DNA from: CAZVAR01 sp964625225
GTDB lineage: Bacteria > Pseudomonadota > Alphaproteobacteria > JAJUGE01
NCBI GenBank assembly: GCA_964625225.1
Contig: CAZVAR010000035.1
Span: forward strand, 1-26,727
Length of the DNA stretch: 26,727 nt
Reading direction: 5' to 3'
Shown: positions 7,481-15,280 of the stretch, in pieces
Position numbering within the stretch: the first letter of the stretch is position 1
Layout: the number at the start of each line of letters is the position of its first letter
Translations under genes and position numbers: made by a program
Notes under the pieces: generated by a model
Seen by the model: the letters and a program-made list of their open reading frames with translations, nothing else
What the model was told of the DNA's origin: nothing
Databases searched by the model: none

Positions 7481-8935
7481 ATGGATGCTGACGGCCTGCC
7501 GCCTTCGCGGCGGCGTTGGGCGATTCTCGCCGTTTCCATCGGGCTGGTCATGGCGGTGCTCAACACCGCCATCTCGAACATCGCGCTGCCGACCATCGCC
7601 GAGGATCTCCGAGCGAGCGCCGCCGCCTCGGTCTGGGTGGTCAACGCCTTCCAGCTCGCGGTGACGGTATCGCTGCTGCCGCTGTCCTCGCTCGGCGACA
7701 TCGCCGGCCATCGGCGCGTCTATCTCGTCGGGCTGGCGGTGTTCACGCTCGCCTCGCTCGCCTGCGGCATGTCCGATTCCCTGGAAATGCTGGTCGCCGC
7801 CCGGGTGCTGCAGGGGCTCGGCGCGGCCGGCGTCATGAGCGTCAACACCGCGCTGATCCGGTTCATCTATCCCCGCGCCATGCTGGGGCGCGGGATCGGC
7901 CTGAATGTGCTGCTGGTCGCAACCGCGTCGGCGGCCGGCCCGTCGGTGGCCGCGGCGATTCTCGCGGTGGCGCCCTGGCAATGGCTGTTCATCGTCAACG
8001 CGCCGCTGGGCGTGCTCGCATTCGGCCCTGCACTCTACGCGCTCCCGCGCACGCAGCGCTCGGGGCACCGGTTCGACCCGGTCAGCGCCTTCCTGAGCGC
8101 TATCACCTTCGGCCTGTTGATCGCCGGAATCGATGCGATCGGGCACGGGCACGGCATCGCCCCCGTGGCGGCGGCGCTGGGGATCGCGGCGGTCGCAGGA
8201 ATCGCCCTGGTCCGGCGCCAGGCATCGTCCGCCATGCCCCTGCTCCCGGTCGACCTGTTCAGGATGCCCGTATTCTCGCTCTCCGCCGCGACCGCCGTCT
8301 GCTCCTTCGCCGCGCAGGGAATCGCCTTCGTCGCGCTGCCCTTCTACTTCTACGACGTCATCGGTCGCACCCAGGTGGAGACGGGATTGCTGATGACCCC
8401 CTGGCCGCTGACGGTCGCCGTCATCGCGCCCGTCGTCGGGCGCTTGGCCGACCGCTATTCCGCGGGCGTTCTCGGCACTGCCGGCCTGCTGTGGCTGAGC
8501 GCCGGGCTCGTGTTGATCGCTCTCCTGCCGGCCGATCCCGGCACCGCGGACATCGTCTGGCGGATGTCGATCTGCGGCCTCGGCTTCGGACTGTTCCAGG
8601 CTACCAACAGCCGGACCATCATCAGCAGCGCACGACGCGAACGCAGCGGTGCCGCCAGCGGGATCATCTCCACCTCGCGGCTGCTCGGACAGGCCACCGG
8701 CGCGGCGCTGGTGGCCGTCATTTTCGGCCTCACCGCCGGCAGCGACGGGGCCGCGACCGGCACCACCATCGCCGCCCTGACCGCGGCCGGCTTCGCGGCC
8801 GTCGGCGCCGCCGCCAGCGGAATGCGGCTGGTCGATTTCCGCCGCCCCGGCACCGGGCCGCATCGGCCGCCGGCCGGCGATCGCTCCGACGGCCCTGCCC
8901 GCGGCGCAGCGCGAACCGGCCGCTCGCGGCGATGA
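7481..8935 (+). CDS. MFS transporter, DHA2 (EmrB/QacA-like) type
   Basis: This is a 484-aa polytopic membrane protein with the N-terminal signature of 14-TM drug:H+ antiporters: RRRWAILAVSIGLVMAVLNT, ISNIALPTIAEDL and WVVNAFQLAVTVSLLPLSSLGDIAGHRRVYLVG. The motif-A loop (LGDIAGHRR) and a motif C-like stretch after LQGLGAAGVMSVNTALIRFIYP are visible. The C-terminus is basic and soluble. An export role for drugs or metabolites is inferred from the family; no substrate is visible. An ATG at 7439 in the same frame would add 14 residues; neither start has a good ribosome-binding site, and 7481 gives the more family-like N-terminus. It diverges from the CoA-transferase operon across a region of about 230 bases and converges on the MDR gene. 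Confidence 0.9.
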   Translation: MDADGLPPSRRRWAILAVSIGLVMAVLNTAISNIALPTIAEDLRASAAASVWVVNAFQLAVTVSLLPLSSLGDIAGHRRVYLVGLAVFTLASLACGMSDSLEMLVAARVLQGLGAAGVMSVNTALIRFIYPRAMLGRGIGLNVLLVATASAAGPSVAAAILAVAPWQWLFIVNAPLGVLAFGPALYALPRTQRSGHRFDPVSAFLSAITFGLLIAGIDAIGHGHGIAPVAAALGIAAVAGIALVRRQASSAMPLLPVDLFRMPVFSLSAATAVCSFAAQGIAFVALPFYFYDVIGRTQVETGLLMTPWPLTVAVIAPVVGRLADRYSAGVLGTAGLLWLSAGLVLIALLPADPGTADIVWRMSICGLGFGLFQATNSRTIISSARRERSGAASGIISTSRLLGQATGAALVAVIFGLTAGSDGAATGTTIAALTAAGFAAVGAAASGMRLVDFRRPGTGPHRPPAGDRSDGPARGAARTGRSRR

Positions 8936-8963
8936 GCGCAGTTCCTCCCCCGCGCCCTTGCGC

Positions 8964-8980
8964 GCCGCCGGCAGGGCGGC
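8964..8980. terminator. Possible shared terminator hairpin between convergent genes
   Basis: GCCGCC (8964-8969) pairs perfectly with GGCGGC (8975-8980) around a 5-base loop. It sits in the 49-base space between the stops of the MFS gene and the oppositely oriented MDR gene, where a bidirectional terminator would be expected. No T-run follows on either strand, so factor-independent termination is not assured. Confidence 0.35.
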
Positions 8981-8984
8981 CCTG

Positions 8985-9974
8985 CTACACCAGCACGGCC
9001 TTGCCGATAACCTTGCGATCGATCAGGAGCCGGAGCGCCTCCGGCGCCCGCTCCAGCGGCAGCACGTGCGACAGATGCGGGCGGACCAAACCGCGATCGG
9101 CCCAGTCCAGCAGCACACGGAGATTCTCGGCCGCCACCTCGGGCTGGAACTCGGTTAGTCCACCCAGCCGCACGCCGACCGCCGAAGCGCCCTTGATCAG
9201 CAGATGGTTGGTCCGCGCCAGCGCCGGCGCGCCGCCGAGGAAGCCGAGAATCAGGATACGTGCGCCCCAATTGATGCAGCGCATCGATTCCTCGAAGACC
9301 CAGTTCCCGATCGGGTCGAACACGACATCGGCACCACGGCCTCCGGTCAGTCCCTTCACGGTATCCCGGAACGCGCCGCGGCCGTCCTGCATCGGGCCGT
9401 AGTCGATGACGTGATCGGCTCCGTTCGCCGCGACGGCAGCGCGCTTCTCCTCGGTCGAGGCCACCCCGATCACCGTGGCGCCCAGGACCTTGCCGACCTG
9501 CACCGCGGCGAGACCGATCCCGCCGGCCGCGCCATGCACCAGCAGCGTCTCGCCGGGCTTCAGGGCGGCACGCTGCACGAGCGCGTGGTAGGCGGTCTGG
9601 TAAGCGCTGCGGAACGCGGCCGCGGACTCCATGCTCATGCCCGCCGGGACATGCACGGTCTCGTGCGCCTTGGCGATGCCGTACTCGGCGAACGCACCAG
9701 GAGAGTGACGGGTCATCACCCGGTCGCCGACCGCGAAACCGGTGACGTCCGGGCCGAGCGCCACAATCTCGCCGGCGCCCTCACCGCCGGGAATGAACGG
9801 CGGCTCGGGCTTGAACTGGTACTGCCCGGCGATCATCAGCACGTCGACATACTGGACGGCGCGCGCCAGCAGACGGACCTTGATCTCGCCGGGACCGGGT
9901 GCCGGCTCGGGCCAGTCCTGGTGAAAGACGAGCTCCTCTGGGCTCCCTAGACGTTCGCAGACGACGGCTCGCAT
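8985..9974 (-). CDS. MDR-family NADPH:quinone oxidoreductase-like protein
   Basis: This is a 329-aa zinc-free medium-chain dehydrogenase/reductase. It has the GroES-like N-terminal half (PGPGEIKVRLLARAVQYVDVL, then PGGEGAGEIVALGPDV near 62-77) and the NADPH-binding half with VHGAAGGIGLAAVQ at 146-159. The cysteines and acidic ligands of zinc alcohol dehydrogenases are absent, which fits the quinone oxidoreductase or enoyl reductase branch. The ATG at 9974 follows a strong GGGGAAGAGG; the open frame runs on to 10031 into the end of the SDR. It follows that SDR by 40 bases and is probably cotranscribed. The electron acceptor is unknown. Confidence 0.9.
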   Translation of the reverse strand: MRAVVCERLGSPEELVFHQDWPEPAPGPGEIKVRLLARAVQYVDVLMIAGQYQFKPEPPFIPGGEGAGEIVALGPDVTGFAVGDRVMTRHSPGAFAEYGIAKAHETVHVPAGMSMESAAAFRSAYQTAYHALVQRAALKPGETLLVHGAAGGIGLAAVQVGKVLGATVIGVASTEEKRAAVAANGADHVIDYGPMQDGRGAFRDTVKGLTGGRGADVVFDPIGNWVFEESMRCINWGARILILGFLGGAPALARTNHLLIKGASAVGVRLGGLTEFQPEVAAENLRVLLDWADRGLVRPHLSHVLPLERAPEALRLLIDRKVIGKAVLV

Positions 9975-10014
9975 GATCCTCTTCCCCTGATTCCAATCGA
10001 TCGGCGCCCGGCGC

Positions 10015-10758
10015 TCATGTCTCCGCGCCACCGTTGCAGGCGATCATCTGCCCGTTGGTGAAGGCGCCCTCCTCGGAGCAGAGATAGCCGGCGAGAGCGC
10101 CGATATGCTCCGGCTCGCCGAGCCGCCCCAGCGGGATGCGCGAAACCTGCTCCTCGATGTGCCGCGTCATCGCCGGGTCCGGGTGCTCTGTCCGGATCGG
10201 GCCGGGTGAGATCGCGTTCACGGTTACGCCCTTGGGGCCGAATTCCTTGGCCAGTGCCTTGGTCAGGCCCCACAGCCCGTGCTTGGCGACCGACACCGCG
10301 GCGCGGCCGCCGTAGCCGTGGATGGCGTTCATGCCGGTGAGGTTGACGATGCGTCCCCAGCCCGCGTCCACCATGCCCGGCAGGAAGGCGCGACAGATGT
10401 AGAAGGCCGCGTTCAGGTCCACGTCGAGCACGCGATGCCAGTCTTCGTCCGTCGTTTCGAGAAACGGCTTCTGCGGCCGGATCGCCGCATTGTTGACGAC
10501 GATGTGCACGGTTCCGAAGCGCCCGAGCGCCTCGGCTGCGATCGCCGCGACCGCGTCGGCGCGACCGACATCGCCCATCGCAACGATCGCCTCCACCCCG
10601 GACCGACGGGCGGCTTCTGCGGTCGCCTCGCAGGCCTCGCGGTTGGCGAGGCCGTTGATCACCAAGTTGCAGCCGCGCCGTGCCAACTCCAGGGCGATCG
10701 CCCGCCCGATGTTGCGACCCGCACCCGAGATGAACGCCGTTCTGCCCTGAATCGTCAT
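10015..10758 (-). CDS. SDR-family protein with a non-canonical active site
   Basis: This 247-aa protein has the SDR Rossmann fold: SGAGRNIGRAIA (11-22) for cofactor binding, a GDVGRADA segment, NNAAIRPQKPFLETTDEDW (89-107) and the C-terminal PGPIRTEHPD and GQMIACNGGAET. The Lys of the YxxxK motif is kept (Lys159), but the Tyr position is Val155 and the Ser position is Gly142 (beside Thr141). The catalytic pair of classical SDRs is therefore missing. Some SDR subgroups share an R-A-x-V-x-x-A-K segment, so this may be a divergent enzyme or a non-catalytic binder. GGGAG precedes the ATG by 9 bases. It lies between the 63-aa ORF and the MDR gene with spaces of about 40 bases. Confidence 0.87.
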   Translation of the reverse strand: MTIQGRTAFISGAGRNIGRAIALELARRGCNLVINGLANREACEATAEAARRSGVEAIVAMGDVGRADAVAAIAAEALGRFGTVHIVVNNAAIRPQKPFLETTDEDWHRVLDVDLNAAFYICRAFLPGMVDAGWGRIVNLTGMNAIHGYGGRAAVSVAKHGLWGLTKALAKEFGPKGVTVNAISPGPIRTEHPDPAMTRHIEEQVSRIPLGRLGEPEHIGALAGYLCSEEGAFTNGQMIACNGGAET

Positions 10759-10798
10759 CGCATGTTTCTCCCGAATTACCCGGCCGAACCCGCCCCCG

Positions 10799-10990
10799 TC
10801 ACCGCCGGCCCGGGCCGAGTTCGGCCTCGAGTTCGGCGATCTTTCTTTCGATGGATGCCCTTAGCGCGAGGCTCTCGTGTGACTTCATGACCGCGAGGCG
10901 CCCCTTGAGCAGCTCGAGTTGCGCCCGCTTCTCCTTCGCGTTCCGCTTCGTCGGCCGGCTGTCCGACCGCTGCCCTTCGAAAGCCCGCAT
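10799..10990 (-). CDS. Small basic protein with C-terminal coiled coil
   Basis: A 63-aa ORF that I do not recognise. The first 25 residues are polar and basic (RPTKRNAKEKR); the rest has heptad-like hydrophobic spacing (LELLKGRLAVM, then LRASIERKIAELEAEL), which suggests a helical coiled coil. AGGA lies about 10 bases before the ATG at 10990. The frame stays open upstream to 11209, but that part has Cys/Arg-rich, non-protein-like composition. It precedes the SDR by 40 bases on the same strand, so it may be the first gene of that unit. It could also be a chance ORF. Confidence 0.5.
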   Translation of the reverse strand: MRAFEGQRSDSRPTKRNAKEKRAQLELLKGRLAVMKSHESLALRASIERKIAELEAELGPGRR

Positions 10991-11194
10991 CGATCTGCAA
11001 GTCCTGGAATGGAAACGAGAGCGGGAGCTTAGACGCCCGTGTCCGCCGCGGCCAGTGGGGAAGGGAAGAGCGACATCGGACCGAACGCCGGCCGGCGTCG
11101 TTTGCACCATGCGACGGCGACACTTGCCCGCACAGAGTCGCCGGGGTTGTCGCAGCCGCTTGGCAAGGTGAGCAGGTAAGTGGAGGATCCCGCC

Positions 11195-12214
11195 ATGACA
11201 TTCCGACACTTGGCCCTTTGCCCTCGGGTCGCCCGCGTGACCGCGGCGGGCCTGGTGCTATCGGCCGCCCTATGCGCGAGCACCGCAGCGCAGCCGACCG
11301 GCGACCCTCCGGTTAGCCCCACCCCGGACGAGCCTGTCGCCGGGCTGTCCTTGTCCGACCGCACGGTGCTGCTTCAGGCGTTCTCCGACGCGATCGACGC
11401 CGAGACGATGGCGCGAACGGTCGCCGGGCGGTACTGGGCCGGGATGGACAAGGCGGAGCGATCCGGCTTCATCACCCGGTTCGGTCGGCATCTCGTGGCA
11501 CTCGCGACCGATTTCCTGCCGGAAGGCCTGTCCGGTTCGGATCTGGGCGCCACGACGGTACCGTTGTCCGGGGGTGACACGCTCGCACTCGTGACGCTCG
11601 GCGAGGAGGCTGCGGCCCCGCGGATCGGGCTGCGGATGCGGGACGTGGGCGAGCCGCGTATCGTCGATATCCTGGTGGCGGGGGTCAGTCTGCTGCGGCT
11701 GAAACGGGCCGAGTTCGCGGCGCTGGCCGAACGGGGCGGAGTCGCGGCGGTGATGGCGGCGCTCGAGGAGCGCTCGCGCCCTGCGATCGCACTCGCCGCC
11801 ACGCGCTCCGTGCCCGAACCGGCACAGGTGGCGGAAGCGGCGCCCGCGCCGGCCGCTGCCCCGGCGGAGCTGCGGCGTACGCTGTTCTTCGCACTGGAAA
11901 GCGCCGAGCTGTCCGCGGAGGCGCAACGGGCGGCGGAGGAGATCGCACGCCTGGCGGCCATGCCCGATGCGACCACCGTCGCCGTGACCGGATTCGCCGA
12001 CCCCAGCGGCTCGGACGCGTTCAACACGGCGCTGTCGCGTCGCCGTGCCGAGCGTGTTGCAGAGGCACTGGCTGCGGCCGGAGTGCCGAAATCGCGCATC
12101 CGGATTCAGGCACGCGGCGAGGAGGCACCGGCACCCGGAGTCCTCTCCAGCGCGGAGCGGCGCCGCGTCGAGATTCTCGTGATGCGGGAGCCAGGGCCGC
12201 TCACTCCGCGGTGA
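11195..12214 (+). CDS. Periplasmic MlaC/Ttg2-like domain fused to an OmpA C-terminal domain
   Basis: This 339-aa protein begins with a signal peptide (hydrophobic 15-32, likely cleavage in the ASTAAQ region). Residues about 55-195 resemble the MlaC/Ttg2D phospholipid-carrier fold: TMARTVAGRYWAGM, ERSGFITRFGRHLVAL, then IVDILVAGVSLLRLKRAEF and a helix after ERGG. An Ala/Pro linker (about 196-225) leads to an OmpA-like peptidoglycan-binding domain (226-332) with TGFADPSGS, LSRRRAERV and the terminal ERRRVEILV. The two diaminopimelate-binding residues of OmpA domains are present as Asp269 and Arg284, 15 apart as in Acinetobacter OmpA. The protein would be a wall-anchored lipid carrier; this is inference. 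Start 11195 follows GGAGG by 8 bases, which rules out the in-frame ATG at 11180. No mlaABDEF genes are nearby. The end overlaps gdx by 14 bases. Confidence 0.8.
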   Translation: MTFRHLALCPRVARVTAAGLVLSAALCASTAAQPTGDPPVSPTPDEPVAGLSLSDRTVLLQAFSDAIDAETMARTVAGRYWAGMDKAERSGFITRFGRHLVALATDFLPEGLSGSDLGATTVPLSGGDTLALVTLGEEAAAPRIGLRMRDVGEPRIVDILVAGVSLLRLKRAEFAALAERGGVAAVMAALEERSRPAIALAATRSVPEPAQVAEAAPAPAAAPAELRRTLFFALESAELSAEAQRAAEEIARLAAMPDATTVAVTGFADPSGSDAFNTALSRRRAERVAEALAAAGVPKSRIRIQARGEEAPAPGVLSSAERRRVEILVMREPGPLTPR

Positions 12215-12521
12215 CAAGCCTCAGTCCCACGATGCCGGCAGCGATCAGACCGATGCAGGCGAGCCGGAGTGCGGTCGCCGGCTCACCGTAAAGGAGAATA
12301 CCGAGAAGCGCGGTGCCGATTGTGCCGATCCCGGTCCAGACGGCATAGGCGGTGCCCAGCGGCAGGCTCTTCAGCGCAAGCCCCAGCAGCGCAACACTGG
12401 CGATCATAGAAATGCCCGTGAGCACCGTGGGAACGAGCCGCGTAAATCCTTCCGTATATTTCAGCCCGACCGCCCAGCCGATCTCGAACAGGCCGGCGAC
12501 GACCAGTATGGCCCACGCCAT
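12201..12521 (-). CDS. gdx: SMR-family guanidinium exporter (Gdx/SugE)
   Basis: This 106-aa protein has four transmembrane helices and is of normal length for a small multidrug resistance family dimer. It belongs to the Gdx (SugE) rather than the EmrE branch: FEIGWAVGLKYTEGFTRL in helix 1 and SLPLGTAYAVWTGIG in helix 3. The residues that line the guanidinium site in Gdx-Clo are all present: Glu13, Trp16, Ser42, Tyr59 and Trp62. Gdx exchanges guanidinium for protons at the inner membrane. GGAGG lies 8 bases before the ATG. Two hairpins with ACGA and ACGG loops (a guanidine-II riboswitch) lie directly upstream, which independently supports the function. The 3' end overlaps the convergent MlaC-OmpA gene. 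Confidence 0.95.
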   Translation of the reverse strand: MAWAILVVAGLFEIGWAVGLKYTEGFTRLVPTVLTGISMIASVALLGLALKSLPLGTAYAVWTGIGTIGTALLGILLYGEPATALRLACIGLIAAGIVGLRLVTAE

Positions 12522-12539
12522 GTCAGACCTCCGGTCCGA

Positions 12540-12587
12540 GGCGGGGCCGTCCCCACCAACGTTCTACCGCGCGAGGTCGTCCTCGCG
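12540..12587 (-). promoter_or_regulatory. Guanidine-II (mini-ykkC) riboswitch controlling gdx
   Basis: On the minus strand, hairpin P1 (12587-12570) has stem CGCGAGG/CCTCGCG around loop ACGA. A 12-base linker follows, then hairpin P2 (12557-12540) with stem GGTGGGG/CCCCGCC (one G-U pair) around loop ACGG. Two short stem-loops with ACGR tetraloops are the defining structure of guanidine-II riboswitches, in which the paired loops bind guanidinium. P2 ends about 10 bases before the GGAGG ribosome-binding site of gdx, so control of translation is likely: guanidinium binding would stabilise the stems and leave the site open. Confidence 0.92.
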
Positions 12588-12760
12588 GAACTTAGCTCGG
12601 GGCCGATGTGGGCATCCCCGGGTATCGGTCAAGAGGAGCACGGGTACCGAATGCTCAGCTTCTCAATCGGAGCGGCAGCCTCCATACTGGTGGTCCACGA
12701 ACCGGTCGGATCGCGGTCGCCCCCTTCCGGCCCCGGCCTGGCCCCTTTCCGGAATTGCCC

Positions 12761-14026
12761 GTGACCGCCGAAGAGACAACGGCGCCCCCCTGCACGGACA
12801 GCATCGAGACCCGCCACTCCTGGGTCGTCGCGAGCGCGGCGCTGGCGATCATCATGATCGCCTTCGGTACCCCCTACGTGGTCGTGGTAGCGCTGAAGCC
12901 GATCGCCGCGGATCTGGGCGGGAGCCGATCCGCACCCGCCTTGGCCAGCGCGCTCGCCTATGTCGGAACCGCGGTCGGAGGCATTCTGATGGGCTGGTGG
13001 GCCGACCGCGTCGGGGTGCTGTGGCCCGTCGTGCTCGGCTCGATCATGGTCGGCACCGGCGCCATGGTGGCCGGCAGCGGCAGCGAGTGGGCGCTCTATT
13101 TCGGCCATGCCGTGATGATCGGCTTGCTCGGCAATGCCGGCCTGTTCGCGCCGCTACTCACCCATGTCAGCCGCTGGTTCGACCGGCGCCGCGGCGTCGC
13201 GCTGTCGCTGGTCACGAGCGGGCAGCAGGTCGCGGGCGCCCTCTGGCCGCCGGTGTTCGGTACGGCGATTGCGCAGATCGGCTGGCAGCGGACGCTGTTC
13301 TGGTACGGCGTGCTCACGCTGGCGACATTGCTGCCGCTCGCGCTCCTGATCCGCCGCGCCCCGCCGGCTCCGGCCCCCGGCCGGGCGCAATTCGACCCGG
13401 TTCCCGATGCGCCGGTGCTGGGATTGCAGCCAAACGTCGCGCTCGGGCTGCTGTGTGCGGCGATCGTCGGCTGCTGCATCGCCATGGCGATGCCGATGGG
13501 CCACATCGTCGCCTTCTGCAGCGACCTCGGCTACGCTCCTGCCCGCGGCGCGGAAATGCTGTCGCTGCTGCTGGGTTCCGCTTTCCTGAGCCGCATGTTC
13601 TGGGGCCATCTTTCGGACCGCATCGGCGGGCTACGAACCGTGCTGCTCGGCGTGATCTGTCAGGCGGCCGGCATGGCGATGTTCCTCGCCGTCGAGGACC
13701 TTGCGGGGCTCTATGCACTCTCTGCCGCATTCGGTCTCGGCTTTGGCGGCATCATCCCCGCCTATGTGCTGGCGGTGCGGGAACTGTTCCCGGCCGCGGA
13801 GGCCGGCTGGCGCATCGCGGTCCTGATCTTCGCCGGCCTCAGCGGCATGGCGGCCGGTGGCTGGCTTGCCGGCGCCATTTACGATCTCGCCGGCTACTAC
13901 CAGCCCGCTTTCCTGGTCGGTCTGGTGGCGAATCTCGCAACGATCGCGCTGGTGGCCGTCCTGGTGCTCCGCGGCCGCCGGCCATCGGCGCCGGGCGGCG
14001 TGCCGGTCCCGGCCGCGGCCCGCTGA
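12761..14026 (+). CDS. MFS transporter, monocarboxylate/oxalate (OFA/MCT-like) type
   Basis: This is a 421-aa, 12-TM major facilitator. Helix 1 (WVVASAALAIIMIAFGTPYVV) is followed by GGWWADRVG-like motif A text (MGWWADRVGVLWPVV). The loop THVSRWFDRRRGVALSLVTSGQQVAGALWPP is typical of monocarboxylate/oxalate:formate-type carriers, as is FLSRMFWGHLSDRIGGLRTVL in the second half. It probably takes up an organic acid. The open frame begins at 12608, but the first 50 residues are not family-like and overlap the gdx control region. GTG 12761 (MTAEETTAPP) with GGA 7 bases upstream is preferred; TTG 12755 is an alternative. The NIPSNAP gene follows after 39 bases and is probably cotranscribed. Confidence 0.88.
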   Translation: MTAEETTAPPCTDSIETRHSWVVASAALAIIMIAFGTPYVVVVALKPIAADLGGSRSAPALASALAYVGTAVGGILMGWWADRVGVLWPVVLGSIMVGTGAMVAGSGSEWALYFGHAVMIGLLGNAGLFAPLLTHVSRWFDRRRGVALSLVTSGQQVAGALWPPVFGTAIAQIGWQRTLFWYGVLTLATLLPLALLIRRAPPAPAPGRAQFDPVPDAPVLGLQPNVALGLLCAAIVGCCIAMAMPMGHIVAFCSDLGYAPARGAEMLSLLLGSAFLSRMFWGHLSDRIGGLRTVLLGVICQAAGMAMFLAVEDLAGLYALSAAFGLGFGGIIPAYVLAVRELFPAAEAGWRIAVLIFAGLSGMAAGGWLAGAIYDLAGYYQPAFLVGLVANLATIALVAVLVLRGRRPSAPGGVPVPAAAR

Positions 14027-14065
14027 CGCCCGTCCCCGCAGACCGTAGATGAGGAGAGAACCGCG

Positions 14066-14383
14066 ATGACGCTCTACGAATTGCGTACGTACACGCTCCA
14101 CGTCGGCAAGATGGGCGAGGCCGTGAAAATCTACCAGGACTATGGCTGGCCGGCACTCGAGAAGGTTCAAAACAAGCTGGTCGGCTATTTCCAGAGCGAT
14201 GTCGGCATGCTCAATCAGATCGTCCATCTCTGGAAGTTCGACGACGATGCCGACCGCCGGCGGCACTGGCAGGCGCTCTATACGGACGCCGCCTTCATGG
14301 CGTTCGCGACCCGCATCCGGCCGCTCATCCTCACCCAGGAGAACAAGCTGCTGCTCGCCGCCCCCTGGGGCCCGCGCCCCTGA
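14066..14383 (+). CDS. NIPSNAP-family protein
   Basis: This 105-aa single-domain protein has the ferredoxin-like dimeric alpha/beta-barrel sequence of NIPSNAP: MTLYELRTYTLHVGKMGEAV, a central GYFQSDVGMLNQIVHLW and the C-terminal FATRIRPLILTQENKLL. In bacteria these small proteins commonly sit in catabolic operons, and their biochemical role is not settled. AGGAGAG lies about 8 bases before the ATG. It follows the MFS gene by 39 bases and ends 12 bases from the stop of the convergent hydrolase, so it probably serves the same substrate as the MFS permease. That link is inferred from context. Confidence 0.92.
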   Translation: MTLYELRTYTLHVGKMGEAVKIYQDYGWPALEKVQNKLVGYFQSDVGMLNQIVHLWKFDDDADRRRHWQALYTDAAFMAFATRIRPLILTQENKLLLAAPWGPRP

Positions 14384-14395
14384 ACGGGAACGGCA

Positions 14396-15280
14396 TCACA
14401 TCCGGTGCGCCGCGAGGAAGTCGGCGAGGAGCCGGTTGACCGCCTCGGGCGCCTCGTACTGCACCCAGTGTCCAGCGCCGGGCACGACGTGGAACGCACA
14501 GTCGGGTCGGATCGCACGGAACAGGTCGCGCCGCGCCCCCAGATGCCCGGCGGCGATCTGGTCACGCTCGCCCCAGATGCCCTGGATCGGCGCCTCGATC
14601 TCCCGCAGCCGCAGAGCGAGCGTGTCGCCGTACGGAATCGTCCCGCTGCGAATGCGGGCGCGGCGCGTGTTGACGGTCTGGAGGTGGAGCGCGAGCGCGT
14701 CTATCCGCGCCGGATCCGCGATCATCGTGACCTCGAGATTGTGGCGGTGAACCTCGCGGATCTCTGCCTCCGTCATGCGACTCGACGGCCTTGCCATATC
14801 CCTGCGTCGATTCATCGGCAGACCGAGCGCATTGGAGCCGATCGCGGTGTAGCTCTGCAGCCGGGCGCCCTGACGCACGCAGACATGTCCGCCAACGATC
14901 CCGCCAAAGGAGAAGCCGGCGAAGTGGAACCGCGCCGGCCGCGGCAGCACGCGATCGAGGCCGGCGGATATCTCATCGGCCAGACTGTCGACGGTGAAGG
15001 GTTGAGCCGGCTCGTCCGAGTCGCCCATGCCGGGGATGTCGCCGGCGATCACCCGATGGCGCGCCGCCAGCGCCTCGATATTGCGCAGCCAGTGTGTCCA
15101 GGAACCGAAGCTGCCATGCAGAAGCACGAGCGGCTCCCCCTCCCCCCAGATGCGCCAGACCATGCGCCCGCCGCCACACGGCGTCTCCACCCGTTGCGCC
15201 GCCCGCTCGACCCGCGCCACCGTCTCCGCGGGGCTCTCCTCCGTCGCCGCCGATTCCGTCGCCAGTGCCGACATCGTCAT
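14396..15280 (-). CDS. Alpha/beta hydrolase
   Basis: This 294-aa protein has an alpha/beta-hydrolase core: oxyanion HG at LVLLHGSFGSW (51-61), the DIPGMGDSDEP segment (81-91), nucleophile elbow GFSFGG with Ser124, a possible acid at Glu238 or Asp240 (WGERDQ), and His271 in GAGHWVQYE. The first 35 residues are a polar extension. The ATG overlaps the stop of the D-2-hydroxyacid dehydrogenase by 4 bases (ATGA), so the two are translationally coupled and probably act on one pathway. A carbon-carbon or ester hydrolase role is possible; the substrate is unknown. Confidence 0.92.
   Translation of the reverse strand: MTMSALATESAATEESPAETVARVERAAQRVETPCGGGRMVWRIWGEGEPLVLLHGSFGSWTHWLRNIEALAARHRVIAGDIPGMGDSDEPAQPFTVDSLADEISAGLDRVLPRPARFHFAGFSFGGIVGGHVCVRQGARLQSYTAIGSNALGLPMNRRRDMARPSSRMTEAEIREVHRHNLEVTMIADPARIDALALHLQTVNTRRARIRSGTIPYGDTLALRLREIEAPIQGIWGERDQIAAGHLGARRDLFRAIRPDCAFHVVPGAGHWVQYEAPEAVNRLLADFLAAHRM

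Noticed and set aside
7346..8863. 505-codon minus-strand open frame opposite the MFS gene
   Set aside because: Its translation is low-complexity (Gly/Arg/Asp/Gln-rich) and mirrors the codons of the clear DHA2-type transporter on the plus strand.
12608..12760. N-terminal 51-residue extension of the MFS transporter
   Set aside because: The extension is Arg/Pro/Gly-rich and unlike the family; the GTG at 12761 gives a normal N-terminus.
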